DNA of 7,142 bases, taken from positions 1 through 7,142 of the forward strand of contig CADBFL010000136.1 in the NCBI GenBank assembly GCA_902793875.1, written 5' to 3'. Origin of the DNA: an uncultured Eubacteriales bacterium. Its GTDB lineage: Bacteria > Bacillota > Clostridia > Peptostreptococcales > Anaerovoracaceae. The translations under genes were made by a program, and so were the position numbers. How positions within the stretch are numbered: the stretch's first letter is position 1; every line of letters starts with the position of its first letter. Below, in pieces: positions 1 through 5,582 of this stretch. Under the pieces are notes generated by a model. It was not told where the DNA came from and made no database searches. It was given only the letters and a program-made list of their open reading frames with translations.

Positions 1-20
1 CATCGATTGGTTCATGATAA

Positions 21-47
21 CGTTGCAACGATTAAAAAAACGTTGCA
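21..47. repeat. CGTTGCA repeats with a 10-bp perfect palindrome
   Basis: CGTTGCAACG at 21-30 is a perfect palindrome. Its left half, CGTTGCA, recurs at 41-47, twenty bases on, so the copies lie on roughly the same face of the helix, separated by a run of seven A residues. The region is non-coding and upstream of the ATPase promoter. It could be a protein-binding site, for example for a regulator of the ATPase gene or of a gene to the left of the window. No function can be assigned from the sequence alone. Confidence 0.5.
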
Positions 48-92
48 TATTGTATTTGCAGACTGTGCGCATTGTTGCCAAATTAGCTCCGC

Positions 93-141
93 TATACATT
101 GCGTATTATCGGAGTTTAGTCTATAATATACATTGCGTATT
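93..141. repeat. Two 15-bp direct repeats, each an imperfect dyad, around the ATPase promoter
   Basis: The 15-mer TATACATTGCGTATT occurs exactly at 93-107 and again at 127-141, with starts 34 bp apart. Each copy contains an inverted repeat, ATAC-N5-GTAT (94-106 and 128-140), as expected for a dimeric regulator's half-sites. The first copy contains the predicted -35 hexamer (99-104), and the second overlaps the end of the -10 box and the predicted transcription start. The arrangement fits a repressor operator pair. The identity of any regulator is unknown. Confidence 0.6.
99..127 (+). promoter_or_regulatory. Sigma-A-type promoter of the ATPase gene
   Basis: TTGCGT (99-104), a 17-bp spacer and a perfect TATAAT (122-127) form a strong housekeeping-type promoter. 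Transcription would start near 134, leaving a leader of about 50 nt. The Shine-Dalgarno-like GAGG (174-177) lies 7 nt before the ATG at 185. Both promoter elements are interleaved with the 15-bp direct repeats described separately, so regulated expression is plausible. Confidence 0.65.
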
Positions 142-184
142 GTAGCGGCGAAAAAACAGGACTTTCTCAAACCGAGGTTTTATT

Positions 185-1543
185 ATGAAAATCAAGCGCA
201 AATTGTATAGTGAACTGGTAAACTGGAAAAATGAGACTCAGGGCAGGAGGGCTCTGATGATTGAAGGGGCCAGGCGTGTAGGCAAATCTACTATAGCAGA
301 AAAATTTGCACGTGATGAATACAAATCATATATACTCATTGATTTCAATATAGCCAGTAAAAGGGTCAAAGACAATTTTGACAATCTGAATGAGCTTGAT
401 GTTTTCTTTCAGAATCTGTCTCTGGAATACAATACCAGGCTGTATTCAAGAGAATCACTGATTATATTCGATGAGATCCAGAAGTTCCCGAAAGCAAGAG
501 AATCTGTTAAGTATCTTGTTGCAGATGGGAGATATGATTATCTTGAAACCGGTTCTCTTATATCTATCCATGAAAATGTTGACGGGATCACAATTCCTTC
601 TGAGGAAAGAAAACTACGGATGTATCCGGCGGATTTTGAAGAATTCATGTGGGCTGCCGGGGAATACCTGATGCTGGATTATATAAAAGATTGTGCTGAG
701 AAGCAGATGCCGCTTGAACAGAAGATGCATGCTAAAGCCATGCGTTTGTTCCGCGAGTATCTTCTGGTCGGCGGAATGCCTCAAAGTATAGTTGCCTATT
801 TTGAGGGAGGAAGGGATTTCTATGCCAGCGATATCGAAAAAAGAGATATTCTGGATCTATACCGCGATGACATAAAAAAGGCATCCAGAAGATACAATTC
901 CCGTGTGTCAGCTCTGTTCGAGCAAATACCCGGATATCTGTCAACGCATGAGAAGAAGGTAGTACTGAGGCAGATAGAAGAGGGCGGAACTTTCAGTCAG
1001 TACGATGAACCCCTGTTTTGGCTTGATGATTCTATGATCTGCAACCTTTGCTATAAATGCTCTGATCCTAATGTGGGTCTGGCGCTGAATAAAGTAGACT
1101 CAGCGGTGAAGTGCTACATGGGTGATACCGGACTGCTTGTGAGTTTAGCTTTCAATGAAAACGAAATATCAGATCAACAACTATATAAGGCGATCATGAA
1201 CGGCAAACTGGCTCTTAATGAAGGAATGCTGTTTGAGAATATGATTGCTCAAATGATAACCGCTGCAGGGAAGAAACTGTACTTCTATACAAGATATAAC
1301 GAAGAAAAGCATCGTAACGATATAGAAATTGATTTCATCCTGTCGAACGAAAGCAGAACCAGTTATAAGATATTTCCTGTTGAGGTCAAATCGTCAAAAA
1401 ACTATACCAACATCTCTCTGGATGAATTCAGAAATGTTTTCGGGAAAAGGATAGCAGAATCATATATTGTTCATCCCAAAAGTTTTTCCAGAGAAGATAA
1501 ACTGATTAAATATCCTGCTTATATGTTTCCATTTATCATCTAA
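185..1543 (+). CDS. AAA-family ATPase with C-terminal DUF4143 domain
   Basis: This 452-residue protein has the two-part build of the AAA_14/DUF4143 family. The N-terminal P-loop domain has Walker A GARRVGKST (residues 28-36), Walker B LIIFDE (92-97) and a sensor-like TGS (122-124). The C-terminal half has MGDTGLL (312-318), EGMLFEN (346-352) and an EIDF...PVEVKSS pattern (Asp383, Glu400, Lys402) resembling a PD-(D/E)XK nuclease core. Such proteins are widespread, often in accessory regions, and their cellular role is poorly known. DNA or nucleic-acid handling is inferred only from the fold. No signal peptide or membrane segment is seen. The ATG at 185 follows GAGG at a 7-nt spacing and a strong promoter. 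The gene is AT-rich, with many AAA, ATA and TAT codons, unlike the downstream genes, which suggests horizontal acquisition. It appears monocistronic. All key motifs are present, so it is probably functional. Confidence 0.9.
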   Translation: MKIKRKLYSELVNWKNETQGRRALMIEGARRVGKSTIAEKFARDEYKSYILIDFNIASKRVKDNFDNLNELDVFFQNLSLEYNTRLYSRESLIIFDEIQKFPKARESVKYLVADGRYDYLETGSLISIHENVDGITIPSEERKLRMYPADFEEFMWAAGEYLMLDYIKDCAEKQMPLEQKMHAKAMRLFREYLLVGGMPQSIVAYFEGGRDFYASDIEKRDILDLYRDDIKKASRRYNSRVSALFEQIPGYLSTHEKKVVLRQIEEGGTFSQYDEPLFWLDDSMICNLCYKCSDPNVGLALNKVDSAVKCYMGDTGLLVSLAFNENEISDQQLYKAIMNGKLALNEGMLFENMIAQMITAAGKKLYFYTRYNEEKHRNDIEIDFILSNESRTSYKIFPVEVKSSKNYTNISLDEFRNVFGKRIAESYIVHPKSFSREDKLIKYPAYMFPFII

Positions 1544-1555
1544 AGAAAAATAGCA

Positions 1556-1813
1556 CAAAAGTTCCCGAAGGTGTATCTGGAGTTCCCCCTCCTCGGTACG
1601 CCTTCTTTTGATCTTCTCGTCGGCTACGAGAACACCCTCAGAAAGGAGGGCCTCATCGCGGATGCGGATTATCAGTTCGATCTGCTGTCAGACGGAAGTG
1701 TAAGAGATATGATCGAGCCATCGATACACGCAATCGGAGACAGGGCTCTCCGGTTTTTTTATGCCCCGGGAAACCGGGCCGGGTTCTTTTGGCGAGGAGG
1801 TAAAATAAGGTGA
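1556..1813 (+). pseudogene. Orphan coding remnant, possibly amidohydrolase-like
   Basis: An open frame follows the ATPase stop codon directly in the same frame and ends at the TGA at 1811-1813. The only plausible start is the GTG at 1571, which lacks a Shine-Dalgarno site. The translation looks like real protein for part of its length (FPKVYLEFPLLGTPSFDLLV near its beginning). It contains IHAIGDRAL around 1725, which closely resembles the metal-binding motif of YtcJ-type amidohydrolases (Amidohydro_3). The end (about 1760-1810) is translated from a GC-rich hairpin and is probably not genuine protein. Base composition matches the genes to the right, not the ATPase. It is best read as a decayed piece of a gene cut by insertion of the ATPase segment, possibly with an internal deletion. 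The family assignment rests on one short motif and is weak. A small independent gene cannot be excluded. Confidence 0.35.
1750..1790 (+). terminator. Possible intrinsic terminator with a competing upstream pairing
   Basis: CCCGG (1765-1769) and CCGGG (1774-1778) form a 5-bp GC stem closed by a GAAA tetraloop, followed after a few bases by TTCTTTT (1784-1790). CCGGTTT (1750-1756) can instead pair with AAACCGG (1771-1777), a 7-bp stem that would disrupt the first hairpin. It may simply end transcription from the ATPase side, or act as an attenuator. The U-tract is interrupted and offset from the stem, so this is a modest call. Confidence 0.35.
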
Positions 1814-1819
1814 TATAAT
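1811..1819 (+). promoter_or_regulatory. Extended -10 promoter of the ASST-like lipoprotein gene
   Basis: TGATATAAT (1811-1819) is a perfect extended -10 element: TG, one base, then TATAAT. No good -35 hexamer is visible at the usual distance, which extended -10 promoters tolerate. A transcription start near 1826 would give a leader of about 57 nt before the chosen ATG at 1883. The TG of the element is also the stop codon of the upstream remnant. Confidence 0.55.
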
Positions 1820-1882
1820 TGAGGCGGATCCGGAAATGAGAAAATGCCTGATCAGCGAAAGCAGCGAGGGAGGGACGAGAAG

Positions 1883-3082
1883 ATGAGAATGAAAATGAAA
1901 GTGATCACAGCGCTTGCCCTGATCCTCTGCGGATGCGGCGGGCAGGCAGAGAAGAAGGGGACGGATGCTGTCATCGCTGACGGCCTTGCGAAGATCGAGA
2001 CAGAAGGGGATTCCGGTCTGCCCGGCAACTTCTTCCTGTCGTTCGTGTACAGCCGGAACCTGATCATGCTGGACGGCAAGGGGAACATAGTCTGGTCAAA
2101 ACATGAGGAGCAGCCGTCAAAGGACGTGACTACCGGCTGGTGGGATTTCAAGAAGCACGAGGTGGACGGCAAGACCTACTACAGCTATCATGACCAGAAT
2201 TATCAGATGGATAATTACGGCCTGCTGGGATACGCCCCGGGCGAGAGGGTGATCATGGATGATGATTTCAACGAGATCAAACGGATCACGATGGAGGCCT
2301 CGGATGTCACGGAAAAAGGTCAGGGCGCCGACGGCCATGATTTTCTGATGATCGATCCGGACCACTATATCCTTTCCTGCTACATAAAGGAAAACGTGAA
2401 GAACATCCCGGGCTATCCGGACGGATCCAACGTGATCTATTCTTACCTTCAGGAGGTGCAGAACGGAGAGGTCGTCTGGGAGTGGAAGAGCATCGACTAT
2501 CCTGAACTGTACGATCTTGTCATGACTGAAGCTACGCCGACGGCCGACGATTTCGCCAATGAGCAGACGGACGCGCCGGACATAGTGCACTTCAACGCCA
2601 TGAGGCTGGATGACGAGGGGAATCTGATCTGCTCCTTCCGGCACCTTGACACGATACTGTGTCTGGACCGGACGAAGTCAGAAGACCAGATCAAATGGAA
2701 GCTCTCCGGCAAAGGCGACGAATTCGGGCTGACAGAACTGCAGAAAACGTCCGGCCAGCACTACGTGACAGTGGACGGCAATGAGATCATGGTGTTTGAC
2801 AACAACAACAGAGATCAGCAGACTGAGATCCGCGCATATGTGCTGGACACGGAAAAGAAGAAAGCGGAGCTGGTCAGATCCTTCGGATTCAGCAACAAGT
2901 TCTCTCAGGCGTGCGGCTCCGTGCAGAAGGCAGACGACAGCCGCTATGTGATCGGCTGGGGCTGGGCGACCACAGACGACGAATGCATGTCCGTGTACGA
3001 TTTCTCCACCGGAGAGAAGCTGATGAGCGTGAGGCTGGGAGATCCGCAGAACATAACATACCGCTGCGCATACTATGATTGA
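1883..3082 (+). CDS. Lipoprotein of the arylsulfotransferase (ASST) family
   Basis: The 399-residue product begins with a basic, hydrophobic leader ending in the lipobox-like LCGC, so lipidation is expected at Cys18 and the mature protein should face outward from the membrane. The rest resembles arylsulfotransferases (Arylsulfotrans/Arylsulfotran_2), beta-propeller enzymes that move sulfate from one phenolic ester to another phenol. The family's active-site pattern is visible in order: HDF (His152), HFN (His236), SFR (Arg253) and QHY (His293), with DNNN at 306-309. By analogy with the E. coli CFT073 enzyme, His293 would be the sulfated nucleophile. At 399 residues it is much shorter than that enzyme of about 600, so it belongs to a compact branch. 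The ATG at 1883 is preferred over the one at 1844 because AGGGAGG (1867-1873) lies 9 nt upstream and the signal peptide then starts cleanly. The substrate is unknown, and a non-catalytic propeller is possible. Confidence 0.75.
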   Translation: MRMKMKVITALALILCGCGGQAEKKGTDAVIADGLAKIETEGDSGLPGNFFLSFVYSRNLIMLDGKGNIVWSKHEEQPSKDVTTGWWDFKKHEVDGKTYYSYHDQNYQMDNYGLLGYAPGERVIMDDDFNEIKRITMEASDVTEKGQGADGHDFLMIDPDHYILSCYIKENVKNIPGYPDGSNVIYSYLQEVQNGEVVWEWKSIDYPELYDLVMTEATPTADDFANEQTDAPDIVHFNAMRLDDEGNLICSFRHLDTILCLDRTKSEDQIKWKLSGKGDEFGLTELQKTSGQHYVTVDGNEIMVFDNNNRDQQTEIRAYVLDTEKKKAELVRSFGFSNKFSQACGSVQKADDSRYVIGWGWATTDDECMSVYDFSTGEKLMSVRLGDPQNITYRCAYYD

Positions 3083-3150
3083 ACGCCGGCCTGAACAGAT
3101 CAGGAGCTGCGCGACAAAGTCCGGAAAAGGCTGAGTGAAAAATGAGGTTA

Positions 3151-3179
3151 TTGTGACTGTCTGATATGAGCATTATAAT
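3151..3179 (+). promoter_or_regulatory. Sigma-A-type promoter of the PAS/GGDEF gene
   Basis: TTGTGA (3151-3156), a 17-bp spacer and TATAAT (3174-3179) are near consensus. The predicted start, near 3186, falls inside the inverted repeat TTCAT-N5-ATGAA (3183-3197), a possible operator. The Shine-Dalgarno site AGGGAG (3217-3222) lies 5 nt before the ATG at 3228. The promoter shows that this gene is expressed independently of the upstream lipoprotein gene. Confidence 0.7.
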
Positions 3180-3227
3180 GGATTCATCGATCATGAAAGT
3201 ATAAGTCGCGGGGGAAAGGGAGACTTC

Positions 3228-5498
3228 ATGGACCTGATAAAAGATGAAAAAGACAAACGCATAGAAGAACAGGCCGCAACGATCCGTCTTCTTACCGATC
3301 TTACAAAGGCGGGAAGCTGGGTCATCAATTATGCGCCGGACGGATCTGTGGCGTCTGTGCAGTGGGGAGACGGCTTTCGCAGGCTGATGGGATACAGCGA
3401 CCGGAGTGATTTTCCCGATGAGATCGGATCGTTCGTGAATGGTGTTTACCCGGAAGACAGGGACGCTCTCTTCAGTGATCTGAATGCCGATGCTTATGAT
3501 GAAAAAATCATGAGCACAAAGGGCCATGATTTCCGCTTCTGCAGAAAGGACGGATCGGTCCGGTGGTACCGCAGCATGGGCGTGCTGTCCCGGGACCCTG
3601 AAGGAAGACCGGTGCAGTACAGAGGCGTGACGATAGACATAACCCGGCAGAAGGAACATGATGCTCTGTACGCTGCATTGCAGAACGAAGCTGCATCGCT
3701 CGATACCATCCATGAAATGCTCGGATCAGGCAAGTGGACGATGGATTTTGATGAAAACGGCGAGATGATCCGGGTCAACTGGAGCGACGAATTCCGGAGA
3801 ATGCTCGGGTACCGCAGCACGGAAGATTTTCCCGACGTGCTGGGATCCTGGTCCGACCTGCTGCATCCCGATGACAAAGAACGCGTGCTGAAAGAGTACA
3901 ACGAAACTATCTCCGACTATACAGGACAGAAGAAATATGACGTGGAATACCGTCTGCTGACAAAAGACAGAGGATACCGCTGGTATCGGGCTGTCGGCAA
4001 ACCGACGCGCCGTCCTGACGGTTCTCCTGTCACCTATGTCGGCGTATTCATAGACATCACGGAACAAAAGGAGTCCGCGAAGAATCTCTCTGCGGCCAGA
4101 AGGATGGCAGATATCGATTCTCTGACAGGCGTAAAAAACAAAAACGCATTCAGTCAGTGGGAGAGCAGGATCAATACTGCGATCGAGAAAGGAGAGCAGG
4201 AGCCTTTCGCGGTAGTAGTCTGCGATATCAACGATCTGAAAAAAGTAAACGATCTGTACGGCCATAAGGAAGGCGATGACTGCATCAGGGAAGCCTGCAG
4301 AAAGATCTGCGCCGTCTTCGATCACAGTCCGGTTTTCCGGGTCGGAGGAGATGAATTCGTCGTCATACTTTCCGGAGAAGATTATTATGCCCGGCACGAA
4401 CTGATGGATCAGATCAACCTGATCCCGACAGACCACTCGAAGATCAGGCTGGGAGAGACCGTGTCCGCCGGCATGACGGAATACGACAGGAACAGGCATC
4501 GCTCTCTTCTGAATGTTGCCGAGGACGCCGACAAGACCATGTACGCGAGAAAGCAGTATCTGAAAGAGACCACGCTGAAAAAAGATGACGGAACGGGCGG
4601 CGAGGCGGAATCGGACTACATTCCGGCGATCCACGCCCGGAGACGCATCCTGATCGTCGATGATGTCGAAATGAACCGTGAGATCATGGGTGACCTTCTC
4701 GAAGAGGATTATGACATCTCCTATGCCTCGGATGGAGTCGAGGCCCTGGAGAAACTGCGGATCCACAAAGAAAAGACGGATCTCGTTCTTCTTGACCTGA
4801 TGATGCCGAACATGGGCGGCCGTGAGGTGATCGCCCGGATGCAGACCGATGAGGAGCTTATGTCCATCCCGGTGATCATCCTGACGTCTGATAAGGATGC
4901 GGAACTTGACTGCCTCAGGATCGGCGCAATGGATTTCATCGCGAAGCCGTTTCCGGATATTGAGATCGTCAAGGCGCGTATCTCCAAATGCATTGAACTG
5001 TCTGAAGACCGCGAGCTGATCCATTACACTGAGCGGGATAAATTTACAGGACTTCTGAATAAGGATTATTTCTTCCGGTATGTCAGCAGGCTTGATCATC
5101 TGTACAAAGAGACCGTCCTGGACGCAGTCTGCTGTGACGTGAACAGGTTCCACTCCGTCAACAGACAGTACGGGCGGCAGTTTGGCGATAAGGTGCTGCG
5201 CAGCATAGGCGCGGGCATGAAAAAACTCGCGCGTGAGACCGGCGGCATCAGCTGCAGAGAAAAAGACGACACATTCCTGTTATACTGCCCGCATCAGAAT
5301 GACTATGAGCAGCTGATCAGCAGATTCCTGTCCGATGTGTTTTCTGAAGAAGAGTTCGCGGATAGATTCAGCATCAGATTCGGTGTTTATACAGATGCCC
5401 GGCAAACGGAGGATATTGAAGAGCGGTTTGAATTCGCTAAGATCGCGGCCAACAGAGTGAAGAACGATCCGGAAAGAAACTGCGGCTTCTATTATTAG
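3228..5498 (+). CDS. PAS-PAS-GGDEF-REC-degenerate GGDEF signalling protein (diguanylate cyclase)
   Basis: This 756-residue protein has no membrane segment, so it is a cytoplasmic sensor. Two PAS_3-type domains (about 22-142 and 155-283) each end in a PAC-like IDIT(R/E)QKE. A GGDEF domain (about 290-443) follows, with DSLTG (297-301), metal-binding Asp333 and an intact GGDEF at 373-377. It should make cyclic-di-GMP from two GTP. No RxxD inhibitory site sits at the usual place before GGDEF, so product inhibition is probably absent. A linker leads to a receiver domain (about 472-588) with Asp478/Asp479, phosphoacceptor Asp523 in LLDLMMP, Thr553 and Lys573, all intact. The last domain (about 600-756) has the GGDEF-family opening DKFTGLLNKDYFF, but the signature reads KDDTF (679-683), so it is probably not catalytic and may bind or regulate. 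No partner histidine kinase gene is in the window. PAS ligands are unknown. The ATG at 3228 has a good Shine-Dalgarno site. Confidence 0.92.
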   Translation: MDLIKDEKDKRIEEQAATIRLLTDLTKAGSWVINYAPDGSVASVQWGDGFRRLMGYSDRSDFPDEIGSFVNGVYPEDRDALFSDLNADAYDEKIMSTKGHDFRFCRKDGSVRWYRSMGVLSRDPEGRPVQYRGVTIDITRQKEHDALYAALQNEAASLDTIHEMLGSGKWTMDFDENGEMIRVNWSDEFRRMLGYRSTEDFPDVLGSWSDLLHPDDKERVLKEYNETISDYTGQKKYDVEYRLLTKDRGYRWYRAVGKPTRRPDGSPVTYVGVFIDITEQKESAKNLSAARRMADIDSLTGVKNKNAFSQWESRINTAIEKGEQEPFAVVVCDINDLKKVNDLYGHKEGDDCIREACRKICAVFDHSPVFRVGGDEFVVILSGEDYYARHELMDQINLIPTDHSKIRLGETVSAGMTEYDRNRHRSLLNVAEDADKTMYARKQYLKETTLKKDDGTGGEAESDYIPAIHARRRILIVDDVEMNREIMGDLLEEDYDISYASDGVEALEKLRIHKEKTDLVLLDLMMPNMGGREVIARMQTDEELMSIPVIILTSDKDAELDCLRIGAMDFIAKPFPDIEIVKARISKCIELSEDRELIHYTERDKFTGLLNKDYFFRYVSRLDHLYKETVLDAVCCDVNRFHSVNRQYGRQFGDKVLRSIGAGMKKLARETGGISCREKDDTFLLYCPHQNDYEQLISRFLSDVFSEEEFADRFSIRFGVYTDARQTEDIEERFEFAKIAANRVKNDPERNCGFYY

Positions 5499-5582
5499 GT
5501 CTGAAAAAAACACGGAGCGGGATTCCCCGCCTGTATGCGAGGGCGAAGGGAGAGGCGGCCCGCACGGGTGACAGGAGGGTTT

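Noticed and set aside
1..184. CRISPR array, because of the repeats near the left edge
   Set aside because: The repeats are short, only two copies of each type exist, and spacing and length do not fit CRISPR repeats and spacers. They fit operator sites better.
1844..1882. Upstream ATG for the ASST-like gene
   Set aside because: It would add 13 charged residues before the signal peptide and has a poor ribosome binding site. The ATG at 1883 has AGGGAGG at a 9-nt spacing.
2117..2644. A 175-codon minus-strand frame opposite the ASST-like gene
   Set aside because: It is a shadow of the plus-strand gene, which carries the ASST signature. No ribosome binding site or recognisable domain was seen.
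3090..3104. CCTGA-ACAGA-TCAGG hairpin after the ASST-like gene as a terminator
   Set aside because: The stem is only 5 bp and no T-tract follows.
2889..3713. A 274-codon minus-strand frame spanning the end of the ASST-like gene, the intergenic promoter and the first PAS domain
   Set aside because: It crosses two well-supported plus-strand genes and a near-consensus promoter, and its translation is low-complexity without motifs.
3726..5153. A 475-codon open frame on the minus strand opposite the PAS/GGDEF gene
   Set aside because: The plus strand encodes recognised domains with intact motifs across this whole stretch. The antisense product shows no family motif and is rich in His, Arg, Val and Ile, as expected from the complement of GAT/GAC/ATC-rich codons.
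5517..5530. GCGGG-ATTC-CCCGC hairpin after the PAS/GGDEF gene as a terminator
   Set aside because: No T-run follows on the plus strand. On the minus strand the T-run is six bases away and there is no minus-strand gene to terminate.
5535..5582. Upstream ATG for the lipoprotein-type aminotransferase
   Set aside because: It would place 16 mostly basic residues before the signal peptide. The AGGAGGG just before 5583 points to the later start.
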